Shown one piece after another: positions 24,911 to 33,804 of a DNA stretch of 64,000 bases. The stretch covers positions 1-64,000 of the forward strand of contig NZ_CDBT01000054.1 in assembly GCF_000819765.1 (NCBI RefSeq), in the 5' to 3' direction. A program made the position numbers and the translations under genes. Each line of letters opens with the position of its first letter. Within the stretch, counting starts at the first letter, position 1. Source of the DNA: Aeromonas bivalvium (lineage in GTDB: Bacteria > Pseudomonadota > Gammaproteobacteria > Enterobacterales > Aeromonadaceae). The notes below the pieces were generated by a model, which worked only from the letters and a program-made list of their open reading frames with translations, was not told the DNA's origin and made no database searches.

Positions 24911-25483
24911 ATGACCTTGTCTGGTGGCCACTGGCGTGGCTTGATGCTTTCCCTGATGCTGCTGCTCGGTGGCTGCGGCACCAGCCTGGATGCCTATCGT
25001 GATCAGGGGCCGACCTGGGATCTCGCCCGCTTCTTCGACGGCAAGCTGGTGGCCCATGGCCTGGTGACAGACCGTAGCGGCGAAGTGACCAGTCGCTTTC
25101 GGGTCGAGATGCAGGGGCGCTGGCGCGCGGGCAAGGGGGAGTTGTTCGAGCAGTTCTATTTCGACGACGGTCGCCAGCAGACCCGCACCTGGTATCTGCG
25201 CAAGGGGGAGGACGGGCACTGGCGCGGCACTGCCTCGGACGTGGTGGGGGAGGCGGTGGGCAAGACGGCGGGCTTTGCCCTCAACTGGCGCTATCAACTC
25301 GATCTGGCCCTGCCGGATGAGAGCGTGGTGCGGGTCAGCTTCGATGACTGGATGTACCTGCTGGATCAAGATCGCCTCATCAACCGGGCCGAGATCAGCA
25401 AGTTCGGCATCTACCTGGGGGAGGTGATCCTCTATATCGAACGCACCGGCCCCCTTGTCACCCCTGAGGCCGTCACCCCTTGA
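24911..25483 (+). CDS. DUF3833 lipoprotein
   Basis: The 190-residue protein has a lipoprotein signal with LLLGGC (Cys 24) and matches DUF3833: FFDGKLVAHGLVTDRSGEVTSRF, FEQFYFDDGRQQTRTW and LNWRYQLDLALPDESVVRV... DDWMYLLDQDRLINRAEISKFG (given here in parts). It is the last gene of the photolyase/lipid cluster. The 109-base gap before it holds no clear promoter or terminator, so it is probably co-transcribed. Function is unknown; a lipocalin-like lipid carrier is one possibility. Confidence 0.8.
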   Translation: MTLSGGHWRGLMLSLMLLLGGCGTSLDAYRDQGPTWDLARFFDGKLVAHGLVTDRSGEVTSRFRVEMQGRWRAGKGELFEQFYFDDGRQQTRTWYLRKGEDGHWRGTASDVVGEAVGKTAGFALNWRYQLDLALPDESVVRVSFDDWMYLLDQDRLINRAEISKFGIYLGEVILYIERTGPLVTPEAVTP

Positions 25484-25577
25484 TTGATAGCCCATCGCTA
25501 TCAATGACTCAGCCAGCAACTATTACCTTTTGAGTCTCTTACGCGCTAAGCTGACCCTGTTTTCAATCTGGAGGTGC

Positions 25578-26048
25578 ATGATGAAGAACCCGATCGGCCT
25601 AGACGCCGCCCAATCTCAAGCCCTGGCAACCGAGCTGAATCAACTGTTGGCCAGCTACCAGATCCTCTACATGAATGTCCGCGGTTTCCACTGGAACATC
25701 CGCGGCAGCCACTTCTTCGAGCTGCATCTGAAGTTCGAGGAGATCTACAACGACCTGCTGCTGAAAGTCGATGCCCTGGCCGAGCGCATCCTGACCCTGG
25801 ATAGCGTGCCCCTGCACAGCTTCAGCGACTACCTCAAAGTCTCCACCATCGCGGAGAGCAAGGGCCTGCACGACGGTCCCGGCTGCATCGGCTCCCTGCT
25901 GGAGGGATTCCGTGAGCTGCTCGGCGCCCAGCGCCGCATCCTGAAACTGGCCAGCGAGGCGGGGGACGAAGGTACGGCCTCCCAGCTCTCGGACTACATA
26001 CAGCAGCAGGAGAAACTGGTCTGGATGCTGCGGGCCTATCTGGATTGA
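25578..26048 (+). CDS. dps: Dps family ferritin-like protein
   Basis: The 156-residue protein has the Dps ferroxidase signature: LYMNVRGFHWNIRG, then FFELHLKFEEIYNDLLLKVD. Dps proteins form 12-subunit shells that oxidise iron with hydrogen peroxide and protect DNA. The ATG at 25578 has GGAG eight bases upstream; upstream in-frame starts lack a ribosome site. Dps as a name is by family; the protein lacks a long Lys-rich N-terminus, so DNA binding is uncertain. A terminator follows. Confidence 0.85.
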   Translation: MMKNPIGLDAAQSQALATELNQLLASYQILYMNVRGFHWNIRGSHFFELHLKFEEIYNDLLLKVDALAERILTLDSVPLHSFSDYLKVSTIAESKGLHDGPGCIGSLLEGFRELLGAQRRILKLASEAGDEGTASQLSDYIQQQEKLVWMLRAYLD

Positions 26049-26107
26049 GTGTTTAGTTGCCAATACCCTGAATAGCTTCCTGTTCCTGTCTGATTATCCA
26101 CCCATTT

Positions 26108-26132
26108 GCCGCCCCTTCGGGCGGCTTTTTTC
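26108..26132 (+). terminator. Rho-independent terminator after dps
   Basis: GCCGCCC (26108-26114) and GGGCGGC (26119-26125) form a stem with loop CTTC, followed by six T. Confidence 0.9.
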
Positions 26133-26134
26133 TT

Positions 26135-26148
26135 TTGATCTGCATCAA
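26135..26148 (+). promoter_or_regulatory. FNR box upstream of hcp
   Basis: TTGAT-CTGC-ATCAA is a perfect match to the FNR consensus TTGAT-N4-ATCAA. It lies about 100 bases before the hcp start and implies induction without oxygen, as for hcp in other gammaproteobacteria. Confidence 0.85.
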
Positions 26149-26246
26149 TGAAGCATTAATTGGCAAATTGAATGCCTATTAAGTTTTGGGCTGGAGGAAT
26201 AGAATCGCCACAAAACAGACAACTGAAATGTCCAATTAGGAGAGAC

Positions 26247-27899
26247 ATGATGTTTTGTGTGCAATGTGAACAGACAATTCGTACCCCCGCAGGCAATGGC
26301 TGCGCCTATGCACAAGGCATGTGTGGCAAGACGGCCGAAACCTCGGATCTGCAGGATGTGCTGATCTATACCCTGCAAGGCCTCAGTGCCTGGGCCCTGG
26401 CGGCCCGCGAACACGGCATGGTCGATGACGAGATAGATGCCTTCGTGCCCAAGGCCTTCTTCGCCACCCTCACCAACGTCAACTTCGACTCCGATCGCAT
26501 CGTCGGCTATGTCAACCAGGCGCTGGCCCATCGCCAGCAGCTGGCCGACCGTCTGACCGCGCTGGCGGTGCAGGTCGGCGAGCTGCCCGCCGCCGCCCGC
26601 TTCGAGCCGGGTCGCGATCTGCTGGCCCAACTGGCCCAGGCGCCCCAGACCGCGGTCAACCGGGGCAAGAACGAAGTCAACGAAGACATCATGGGGCTGC
26701 GCCTGCTCTGCCTCTACGGCCTCAAGGGCGCCGCCGCCTACATGGAGCACGCCCGGGTACTGGACCAACAAGACAGCGCCGTGGCGGCCGAATTCCACCG
26801 CATCATGAGCTGGCTCGGCACGGATCCCTGCGATCTGGATCCCCTGTTCAAGTGCGCCATGGAGATTGGTCTGCTCAACTTCCGCATCATGGAGATGCTG
26901 GATCGCGGTGAAACCACGGCCTTCGGCCACCCGGAGCCGACCCAGGTGCGCGTCACCCCGGTGCCGGGCAAGTGCATCCTGGTTTCCGGCCACGACATGG
27001 TGGATCTCAAGCTGATTTTGGAGCAGACCGCAGGCACCGGCATCAAGGTCTACACCCACGGCGAGATGCTGCCGGCCCTGGCCTACCCCTTCTTCAAGCA
27101 GTACCCGCACCTGGTGGGCAACTACGGCTCCGCCTGGCAGAACCAGCAGAAGGAGTTTGCCAACTTCCCGGGCGCGGTGGTGATGACCTCCAACTGCATC
27201 ATCGACCCGAACGTGGGCGACTACAGCGATCGCATCTTCACCCGCTCCATCGTCGGCTGGCCCGGAGTCACCCATCTGGAAGGGGAAGATTTCTCCGTGG
27301 TCATCGAGAAGGCCCAGGCGCTGGAAGGCTTCAAGCACGTTGAACTCGAGCACTTCATCACCATCGGCTTTGCCCGCAACGCCCTGATGCAGGCCGCTCC
27401 CGCGGTGATCGACAAGGTGAAGGCTGGCGAAATCAGCCACTTCTTCCTGGTGGGGGGCTGTGACGGCGACCGCGCCGAGCGCGCCTATTACACCGAGTTT
27501 GCCAAGGCGATCCCGCAAGACAGCCTGCTGCTCACCCTGGGCTGCGGCAAGTACAAGTTCAACAAGCTCGACTTCGGCGACATTGGCGGCATCCCGCGCC
27601 TGCTGGACGTGGGTCAGTGCAACGACGCCTACTCCGCCATCCAGTTGGCATTGGCGCTTTCCGAGGCGTTCGAGTGCGGCGTCAACGATCTGCCGCTGAC
27701 CCTGGTGCTCTCCTGGTTCGAGCAAAAGGCCATCGTCATCCTGCTCACCCTGCTGGCGCTCGGGGTCAAAGACATCCGCACCGGCCCGACCGCCCCGGCC
27801 TTCCTCACCCCGGCCCTGCTCAAGGTGCTGGAAGAGCAGTTCGGTCTCAAGGGAACCACCACGGCAGACGCGGATCTCGCCGAGATCCTGGCGGCCTGA
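26247..27899 (+). CDS. hcp: Hydroxylamine reductase / hybrid cluster protein
   Basis: The 550-residue protein begins [10 protein letters not shown] and has [11 protein letters not shown] soon after, the N-terminal Cys cluster of class II hybrid cluster proteins. Later Cys and Glu ligands are seen in [25 protein letters not shown] and [10 protein letters not shown]. Hcp reduces NO (or hydroxylamine in vitro) in the cytoplasm under nitrosative stress and takes electrons from Hcr, encoded downstream. AGGAGAG precedes the ATG at 26247. The last 79 bases are repeated in altered form just after the stop. Confidence 0.95.
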   Translation: MMFCVQCEQTIRTPAGNGCAYAQGMCGKTAETSDLQDVLIYTLQGLSAWALAAREHGMVDDEIDAFVPKAFFATLTNVNFDSDRIVGYVNQALAHRQQLADRLTALAVQVGELPAAARFEPGRDLLAQLAQAPQTAVNRGKNEVNEDIMGLRLLCLYGLKGAAAYMEHARVLDQQDSAVAAEFHRIMSWLGTDPCDLDPLFKCAMEIGLLNFRIMEMLDRGETTAFGHPEPTQVRVTPVPGKCILVSGHDMVDLKLILEQTAGTGIKVYTHGEMLPALAYPFFKQYPHLVGNYGSAWQNQQKEFANFPGAVVMTSNCIIDPNVGDYSDRIFTRSIVGWPGVTHLEGEDFSVVIEKAQALEGFKHVELEHFITIGFARNALMQAAPAVIDKVKAGEISHFFLVGGCDGDRAERAYYTEFAKAIPQDSLLLTLGCGKYKFNKLDFGDIGGIPRLLDVGQCNDAYSAIQLALALSEAFECGVNDLPLTLVLSWFEQKAIVILLTLLALGVKDIRTGPTAPAFLTPALLKVLEEQFGLKGTTTADADLAEILAA

Positions 27900-27900
27900 T

Positions 27901-27979
27901 CAGGGTGCTGGAGACATAGTCCGGCCTGAAAGGAACCACCACGGCAGATGCGGATCTGGCCGAAATCCTGGCGGCCTGA
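27901..27979 (+). repeat. Second, diverged copy of the hcp 3' end
   Basis: Bases 27901-27979 repeat the last 79 or so bases of hcp in tandem. From 27921 on, the second copy would encode the same C-terminal residues, [18 protein letters not shown], and stop; the base differences are almost all in third codon positions (CTC/CTG, AAG/AAA, GAC/GAT, GAG/GAA). In the first third the copy has a frame break and a TAG. It is not an expressed gene but a scar, probably from recombination with a related hcp allele. Confidence 0.85.
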
Positions 27980-28024
27980 GCGGCGCCATATCAGCCTTAC
28001 ACGCTCAGCAAGTTGTAAGCGTTT

Positions 28025-28050
28025 GGCGAGCCCGATGGCTCGCCTTTTTT
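28025..28050 (+). terminator. Rho-independent terminator between hcp and hcr
   Basis: GGCGAGCC (28025-28032) and GGCTCGCC (28037-28044) form a stem with a 4-base loop, followed by six T. Confidence 0.9.
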
Positions 28051-28096
28051 CCATGACACAGTTCAACGATCCCTTTTCAAGAAGAGGAGCCTTGCG

Positions 28097-29104
28097 ATGA
28101 CCTCCACCTCTTTTACCCTGCGCTGCATCGGCCGCCTGGCACAGACCCACGACGTGACCAGCTGGCAGTTTGCCGCCGCAAAGGGCAGCCTGCCCCCCGT
28201 GCTGGCCGGCCAGTGCGTCACCCTGCATACCGACATTGACGGCGAACCCTTATGCCGCGCCTACACCTTATCCTCCAGCCCGCAGGATCCTGGCTGGCAG
28301 GTGACCATCAAGGATGTGGGGCGGGTCTCCCACCATCTGCATCAGAGCTTGCAGGTGGGGGACGAGATCCGGGCCGATGGCCCGTTCGGCGACTTCACCC
28401 TGACGGCGCTCCCCTGCGAGCGGCCGCTGCTGCTGAGCGCCGGCTCCGGTATCACCCCCATGTGGGCCATGCTGCGCGACGAATTGGCCAGACGGCCCGA
28501 TGCCGATATCCGCTTCATTCACAGTGCCCGCTCGCCAGCGGATGTGATCTTCGCAGATGAGCTGGCCGCCCTGGCCGAGGCGCATCCGGGAGTGCGCCAT
28601 GCGCTGGTATTGGAGCAAGCCCCCGAGACTCACCCCTGGGTCGGTCGGCTCAGTCCCGCCATGCTTCAGGAGTTGGCGCCGGATCTCTTGAGCCGCCACG
28701 TCTATCTGTGCGGGCCCGCCCCCTACATGGCGGCGGTGAGCGCCATGCTGGTCGAGCTGGGCCTGCCGGCGGCGCAGCTGCATCAGGAGTCGTTCGGCCT
28801 GCCTGGGGCGGCATCGAGCGCGGCGCCCGCCCCAGCAAGTGGGGATCACTTCTGGCTGACCCTGACAAAAAGCGGCAAGAAGGTGAAGATATTGCCGGGC
28901 CAGACCCTGCTGGCGGCGCTCGAGGAGGCGGGAGAGAGCATGATGGCTGCCTGCCGCGCCGGGGTATGTGGCAGCTGCCGCTGCACGACACAAGGGGATA
29001 TCGAGCGCCAGAGCGTGATGACTCTCAGCCCCCAGGATCTCGAGCGCGGGGTGGCGCTGGCCTGCTCCTGCACCGTCAGGGGGGATGTGAGCCTGGATTG
29101 CTGA
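28097..29104 (+). CDS. hcr: NADH oxidoreductase Hcr
   Basis: The 335-residue protein has a flavodoxin-reductase-like FAD domain (CRAYTLSSSP for the RxYS motif), an NAD domain (LLLSAGSGITPMWAMLRDE) and a C-terminal plant-type 2Fe-2S domain with CRAGVCGSCRC and a last Cys in LACSC. Hcr passes electrons from NADH to Hcp. GAAGAGGAG precedes the ATG. A terminator lies between hcp and hcr, so hcr may be expressed by read-through or from its own promoter. Confidence 0.92.
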   Translation: MTSTSFTLRCIGRLAQTHDVTSWQFAAAKGSLPPVLAGQCVTLHTDIDGEPLCRAYTLSSSPQDPGWQVTIKDVGRVSHHLHQSLQVGDEIRADGPFGDFTLTALPCERPLLLSAGSGITPMWAMLRDELARRPDADIRFIHSARSPADVIFADELAALAEAHPGVRHALVLEQAPETHPWVGRLSPAMLQELAPDLLSRHVYLCGPAPYMAAVSAMLVELGLPAAQLHQESFGLPGAASSAAPAPASGDHFWLTLTKSGKKVKILPGQTLLAALEEAGESMMAACRAGVCGSCRCTTQGDIERQSVMTLSPQDLERGVALACSCTVRGDVSLDC

Positions 29105-29200
29105 TGGGTGGAGGCGCTCACATGACTGAGATATCAGCCTTTTCCCGGGCGGGCCGGGCGAGTACACTTTGCCCAGTTTCACCAGAACACGGGAAAAAAA

Positions 29201-30214
29201 ATGACAATACTGGTCACGGGCGGCGCCGGTTACATCGGCTCTCACACCCTGGTTGAGCTGTTAAACGAAGGGGAGCAGGTGGTGGTGCTGGACAACCTCT
29301 CCAACGCCTCCCCCGAGTCCCTCAAGCGGGTCGAGCGGATCACCGGCAAGGCGGTCACCTTCGTGGAAGGGGACATCCTGGACAGGGCTTGCCTGCAACG
29401 GCTGTTCGCCGCCCACAAGATCGAGTCGGTGATCCACTTCGCCGGCCTCAAGGCGGTGGGTGAGTCCGGCCAGATCCCGCTCACCTACTATCAGAACAAC
29501 GTGACTGGCACCCTGGTGCTGTGCGAGGAGATGGCCAGGGCCGGGGTGTTCCGCCTGGTGTTCAGCTCCTCGGCCACCGTCTATGGGGATCCCGCCTCCG
29601 TGCCCCTGCGGGAAGATTTTCCCACCGGTGCCACCAATCCTTACGGCCGCTCCAAGCTGATGGTCGAAGAGATCTTGCGGGATCTGGCCAAGTCAGACCC
29701 CCGCTGGGCCATCGTGCTGCTGCGCTACTTCAATCCGGTCGGTGCCCACGAGAGCGGCCTCATCGGCGAAGATCCCAACGGCATTCCCAACAACCTGCTG
29801 CCCTACATCAGCCAGGTCGGCGTCGGCAAGCTCAAGGAGCTGGGGGTGTTTGGCAACGATTACCCGACCCCGGACGGCACCGGGGTGCGCGATTACATCC
29901 ATGTGGTGGATCTCGCCATCGGCCACCTCAAGGCGCTGGCCCGCATCGAGGGCGACACTGGCGTCTTCACCTACAACCTGGGCACAGGCCAGGGGTATTC
30001 CGTGCTGGAGATGATCAAGGCGTTCGAGGCGGCCAGCGGTCGCCCCATACCCTATCAGATCAAGCCTCGTCGCCCCGGCGACATCGCCGAGTGCTGGGCC
30101 GAGCCCACCCTGGCCCGGGAGGAGCTGGGCTGGCAGGCCGAACGCGGCCTGGAGCAGATGATGGTCGACACCTGGCGCTGGCAGAGGGAAAACCCGAACG
30201 GCTACCCGGCCTGA
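29201..30214 (+). CDS. galE: UDP-glucose 4-epimerase
   Basis: The 337-residue extended SDR has the NAD motif [12 protein letters not shown] at residue 5, the Ser/Thr site FSSSATVYG and NPYGRSK for YxxxK. The C-terminal half has the GalE blocks [14 protein letters not shown] and [14 protein letters not shown]. It interconverts UDP-glucose and UDP-galactose for galactose use and surface polysaccharides. It stands alone, with no gal operon next to it, and shares a terminator with the convergent DsbA-like gene. Confidence 0.95.
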   Translation: MTILVTGGAGYIGSHTLVELLNEGEQVVVLDNLSNASPESLKRVERITGKAVTFVEGDILDRACLQRLFAAHKIESVIHFAGLKAVGESGQIPLTYYQNNVTGTLVLCEEMARAGVFRLVFSSSATVYGDPASVPLREDFPTGATNPYGRSKLMVEEILRDLAKSDPRWAIVLLRYFNPVGAHESGLIGEDPNGIPNNLLPYISQVGVGKLKELGVFGNDYPTPDGTGVRDYIHVVDLAIGHLKALARIEGDTGVFTYNLGTGQGYSVLEMIKAFEAASGRPIPYQIKPRRPGDIAECWAEPTLAREELGWQAERGLEQMMVDTWRWQRENPNGYPA

Positions 30215-30238
30215 TCCTGAACCCGCCCCTGAAAAAAA

Positions 30239-30265
30239 GCCCCGGCAGCGATGCCGGGGCTTTTT
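30239..30265. terminator. Bidirectional terminator between galE and the DsbA-like gene
   Basis: GCCCCGGCA (30239-30247) and TGCCGGGGC (30252-30260) form a 9-bp stem with seven A before and five T after, so it can work for both converging genes. Confidence 0.9.
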
Positions 30266-30284
30266 CATGTGGGGGAGCAGGCCG

Positions 30285-31037
30285 TTACTGGATGGCCCTG
30301 CCGGCACGCACGTCCTCGATGGCGCCGGTCAGGCTGGCCATGTCGCGGGGTGCCCCACGCAGGATCTGGTCGCCGATGATGAAGGCCGGGGTGCCTGAGA
30401 TACCCATGGCCTCGGCCAGTGCCCGGTTGGTGCCCAGAGCCTTGTCGATGCTGGCATCCTTGAACCTGGCTTCGGCCTTGCTCCAGTTCACACCGGCGCC
30501 CTCGGCAATCTGCTTGATCTGGGCCTCGTCGGCCAGAGGACCCTGATGGGCATAGAGGGCATCATGAAACGCCTGATACTTCTCCGGCTGGGTCAGTTGC
30601 ACCGCCAGGGCGGCGCGGGCGGCATAGGCGGAGCTCTGGCTCAGGATGGGGAACTGCTTGTAGATGTAGCGAATATCCTTGTCTGCGGCCAGCAGCTGCT
30701 GGATCAGGGGGTGGGCCCGCTTGCAGTAACCGCAGTTGTAGTCGAAGAACTCGACCAGGGTCAGCTTGCCCTTGGGATTGCCTGCCTCGGGATCCTTGGT
30801 GGCGAAGAGCTCCTTGCCATGGGCCTTGATCATCGCCTTGTCGTTCTCGGCCTGCTGGCCCTCCTGCTTGGCACGCAGGGCATTGGACATCTCGACCAGG
30901 ATCTCCGGGTTCTTGACCAGATAGTCCCGCACTATCTGCTCGACGTCGGACTTGGTGAGCTCGTTGGCCTGGGCGGGGGCCACGAACAGGGCGGCGCCGG
31001 CCAGGGCGCAGAACAGGGCATGCTTGATCGTCTTCAT
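30285..31037 (-). CDS. DsbA-family thiol-disulfide oxidoreductase, exported
   Basis: The 250-residue protein has a Sec signal peptide ending APAQA. Its active site is FFDYNCGYCKRAHPLI (CxxC as C-G-Y-C), and the domain is split by an all-helical insert as in DsbA. The N-terminal helix LTKSDVEQIVRDYLVKNPEILVEM is typical of the Com1/ScsC-like branch, which often oligomerises through it. It probably handles disulfides in the periplasm. It is not a classical DsbA (CPHC); I give no symbol. Confidence 0.88.
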   Translation of the reverse strand: MKTIKHALFCALAGAALFVAPAQANELTKSDVEQIVRDYLVKNPEILVEMSNALRAKQEGQQAENDKAMIKAHGKELFATKDPEAGNPKGKLTLVEFFDYNCGYCKRAHPLIQQLLAADKDIRYIYKQFPILSQSSAYAARAALAVQLTQPEKYQAFHDALYAHQGPLADEAQIKQIAEGAGVNWSKAEARFKDASIDKALGTNRALAEAMGISGTPAFIIGDQILRGAPRDMASLTGAIEDVRAGRAIQ

Positions 31038-31232
31038 TTCATCTTTCCGACAGGGTGACAGTGCCGCTTATAGTGATTTACTCATGAGTCAAGTCAAGCC
31101 ATCCGCTTGAAAAAGCGCACTTTATAGCCTTTTTGTCTGCCATCTGCGTCAGATAGCCCAATAAAGCAGCAAACAGTCGATGGGGGGATTTACAAGGCAG
31201 AGGGGCATGGGTAATATGCGTCGCACTGCTGC

Positions 31233-31320
31233 GGAGGGGTGGCAGAGCGGCTGAATGCACCGGTCTTGAAAACCGGCGATGGGCGACCATCCGTGGGTTC
31301 AAATCCCACCTCCTCCGCCA
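31233..31320 (+). tRNA. tRNA-Ser(UGA)
   Basis: A class II tRNA of 88 bases: acceptor GGAGGGG pairs with CTCCTCC, anticodon stem CCGGT/ACCGG with loop CTTGAAA (anticodon UGA), a long variable arm, T arm GTGGGTTCAAATCCCAC and encoded CCA. It is followed by a strong terminator. Confidence 0.97.
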
Positions 31321-31327
31321 TCTATAT

Positions 31328-31358
31328 AGCCCAAGCGATTCAATCGCTTGGGCTTTTT
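31328..31358 (+). terminator. Rho-independent terminator after tRNA-Ser
   Basis: GCCCAAGCGATT (31329-31340) pairs with AATCGCTTGGGC (31342-31353), followed by TTTTT. Confidence 0.9.
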
Positions 31359-31490
31359 CGTGTCTGCGGTGTGTGGTGGGCCACCCGTCAGGCCAGCGAT
31401 GAGCCATCCCGTCCTGATCCCTTGTGGCCCGATAGCTGGCGACTGTGGTGGAGGGGCCTCACCCGATCCTCCTGCGAAAGTATCAATGAA

Positions 31491-31519
31491 ACAGGGACTG
31501 GCGAAGCAGTCCCCGTGTC
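31491..31519 (-). terminator. Putative terminator after araA
   Basis: ACAGGGACTG and CAGTCCCCGTGT can pair with one bulge around GCGAAG; on the minus strand the hairpin is followed by TTTCATTG. It lies about 70 bases beyond the araA stop. The rest of 31360-31590 shows nothing else. Confidence 0.5.
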
Positions 31520-31591
31520 ATTGGCATGATCCGGCCTGAAGCCGGTTCACCCATGGCCGTCGCCGAAAGGCTCAACCTTCTTGCCGGTCAA

Positions 31592-33091
31592 TCAGTGGCA
31601 CAGTTTGTAATACACCTCGTTCCAGCGCAGGGTCTCCTTGAGCGCGGGGATGCGGGTGTGCTCGTCGATGACCACGCACTCTATGCCCAGGATGTCGGCG
31701 AAGGTGCGCAGCTGCTCGATATCCACCGCCTGGGTGAACACCGAGTGGTGGGCGGCGCCCGCCAAGATCCAGGCCTCGGCGCTGGTCTGAAGGCTCGGCA
31801 GGGGTTTCCACAGGGCGCTGGCCACCGGGAGTTTCGGCATGGCCTCTGGCAGGTCCACCACTTCCAGCTGATTGACCACCAGGCGGAAGCGGTTGCCGAG
31901 ATCGATGAGGCTGGCGTTGACCGCCTTGCCGGCCGGGGCCGCGAACAGCAGGCGGGCCGGATCGGCCTTCTTGCCTATGCCTAAGTGCTGGGCGTCCAGC
32001 ACGGGTTTGCCTGCGGCGATGGAGGGGCAGACCTCCAGCATGTGGGCTCCCAGCACCAGGTTGTTGCCCGCCTCCAGGTGGTAGGTGTAGTCCTCCATGA
32101 AGGAGGCGCCCCCCGCAAGGCCATATCCCATCACTTTCAGGGTGCGCAGCAGGGCCGCGGTCTTCCAGTCCCCTTCTGCCCCAAAACCAAAGCCTTGCTC
32201 CATCAGGCGCTGGCAGGCGAGGCCCGGCAGCTGGTGCAGACCATGGAGATCCTCGAAGGTGGTGGTGAAAGCGCCAAAACCACCGTCGGTGAGGAACTTC
32301 TTCATCCCCAGCTCCTGGCGCGCCGCCTCATACAGTGAGGCACGCAGCGGTCCACCCGCCTGCACCGCCTCGGTCAGGGTGTAGGTCGCCTCATATTCGG
32401 CCAGCAGCGCCTCGATGTCGCTGTCGGGCACGGCGTCGATCACCTTCACCAGATCGCCGACCGGGTGGTAGTTCACCTGATAGCCGAACTGGATCTGGGC
32501 CTCAATCTTGTCGCCCTCGGTGACCGCCACGTTGCGCATGTTGTCGCCAAAACGGGCGATCTTCAGGTGGCGGCTGTCGTGGATGGCGGCGGCGATGCGC
32601 ATCCAGTTGCCAATCTTCTGTCTGGCCTCTTCATCCTGCCAGTGACCCACCACCACGGTGCGGGGCAGCCGCAGGCGGGCCCCCATGAAGCCGAACTCGC
32701 GCCCGCCGTGGGCGGTCTGGTTCAGGTTCATGAAGTCCATGTCGATCTCGCTCCAGGGGAGATCCCGGTTGAACTGGGTGTGGAACTGCAGCAGGGGCTT
32801 TTGCAACTGGCCGAGGGCCGGGATCCACATCTTGGCGGGGGAGAAGGTGTGCATCCACACCATGAGCCCGGTGCAGCGCTGGTCGTGGTTGGCATCCCGG
32901 GCCACCGCGCTGATTTCATCCAGGGTGGTACCGGTGGGTTTGAGCACTATCTTGAGGGGCAGGTTCGCCCCCTCGTTGAGCTGGCTGGTGATGGTATGGG
33001 CGTGATCGGCCACCTGCTTCAATGTGGTGGCGCCATACAGGTGCTGACTGCCGACCAGGAACCACACTTCCAGCTGTTTCATCAATTCCAT
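31592..33091 (-). CDS. araA: L-arabinose isomerase
   Basis: The 499-residue enzyme turns L-arabinose into L-ribulose, the first step of arabinose use. It matches E. coli AraA along its length: [66 protein letters not shown] and [10 protein letters not shown]; the metal ligands Glu and His lie in the EGDWKTA and SHMLE-type blocks (here [10 protein letters not shown] and [10 protein letters not shown]). The ATG at 33091 has AGAGGA upstream. It is the last gene of an araB-araD-araA unit. Confidence 0.96.
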   Translation of the reverse strand: MELMKQLEVWFLVGSQHLYGATTLKQVADHAHTITSQLNEGANLPLKIVLKPTGTTLDEISAVARDANHDQRCTGLMVWMHTFSPAKMWIPALGQLQKPLLQFHTQFNRDLPWSEIDMDFMNLNQTAHGGREFGFMGARLRLPRTVVVGHWQDEEARQKIGNWMRIAAAIHDSRHLKIARFGDNMRNVAVTEGDKIEAQIQFGYQVNYHPVGDLVKVIDAVPDSDIEALLAEYEATYTLTEAVQAGGPLRASLYEAARQELGMKKFLTDGGFGAFTTTFEDLHGLHQLPGLACQRLMEQGFGFGAEGDWKTAALLRTLKVMGYGLAGGASFMEDYTYHLEAGNNLVLGAHMLEVCPSIAAGKPVLDAQHLGIGKKADPARLLFAAPAGKAVNASLIDLGNRFRLVVNQLEVVDLPEAMPKLPVASALWKPLPSLQTSAEAWILAGAAHHSVFTQAVDIEQLRTFADILGIECVVIDEHTRIPALKETLRWNEVYYKLCH

Positions 33092-33105
33092 GAGTTTGTC
33101 CTCTT

Positions 33106-33804
33106 TTAGGCTTTTGTCTGGCCGTAATAGGCGTGTTTGCCATGCTTGCGCTGGTAGTGCTTCTCCAGCAGGTAATCGGGCAGTGGGCTGGCCCCGGGGT
33201 TTATCTGGCCGGTGAGCCAGGCCATGCGCGCCACCTCTTCCAGCACCACGGCGTTGTGCACTGCGTCCTCGGCGCTCTTGCCCCAGCTGAAGGGGCCGTG
33301 GTTGGCCACCAGCACCCCCGGCATGGTGAGGATGGGGGTCTGCTTGAGGGTTTCGACGATGAGATGGCCGGTCAGCCCCTCGTAATCCTCCTCGACCTCC
33401 CCCGGGGTGAGCAGGCGCGAGCAGGGGATCTCGCCGTGGAAGTAGTCGGCCTGGGTGGTGCCGAAAATGGGGATGGGGCGCCCCGCCTGGGCCCAGGCGG
33501 TGGCATGGGTGGAGTGGGTGTGCACCACGCCGCCAAGCTCCGGATAGGCGCGATAGAGCACCAGGTGGGTGGCGGTGTCGGAGGAGGGGCGAAGGCCCCC
33601 CTCCACCTGCGTGCCCGCCAGATCCAGCACCACCATGTCCTCGACCCGCATCCGCTCGTAGCTGACGCCGCTCGGTTTTATCACCACCAGATTGCGCTCT
33701 CGGTCGATGCCGCTCACGTTGCCCCAGGTGAAGGTCACCAGGCCATGGCGCGGCAGATCCAGATTGGCGGCGAGCACCTGCTCCTTGAGGGTCTTGAGGT
33801 TCAT
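33106..33804 (-). CDS. araD: L-ribulose-5-phosphate 4-epimerase
   Basis: The 232-residue class II aldolase-like epimerase gives D-xylulose 5-phosphate for the pentose phosphate pathway. Motifs: [11 protein letters not shown] near residue 26, [23 protein letters not shown], the zinc ligands in [14 protein letters not shown] and [13 protein letters not shown]. Its ATG overlaps the araB stop by four bases, and araA begins 14 bases after its stop. Confidence 0.95.
   Translation of the reverse strand: MNLKTLKEQVLAANLDLPRHGLVTFTWGNVSGIDRERNLVVIKPSGVSYERMRVEDMVVLDLAGTQVEGGLRPSSDTATHLVLYRAYPELGGVVHTHSTHATAWAQAGRPIPIFGTTQADYFHGEIPCSRLLTPGEVEEDYEGLTGHLIVETLKQTPILTMPGVLVANHGPFSWGKSAEDAVHNAVVLEEVARMAWLTGQINPGASPLPDYLLEKHYQRKHGKHAYYGQTKA

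Noticed and set aside
26145..27725. A 526-codon minus-strand frame opposite hcp
   Set aside because: The plus strand encodes a clearly recognised Hcp; the antisense frame is a by-product of codon bias.
27901..27979. A second small gene after hcp
   Set aside because: It has no start codon or ribosome site and repeats only the tail of hcp with a stop inside its first third.
31239..31529. A 96-codon frame across the tRNA-Ser gene
   Set aside because: It runs through the tRNA and its terminator hairpin and has no ribosome site.
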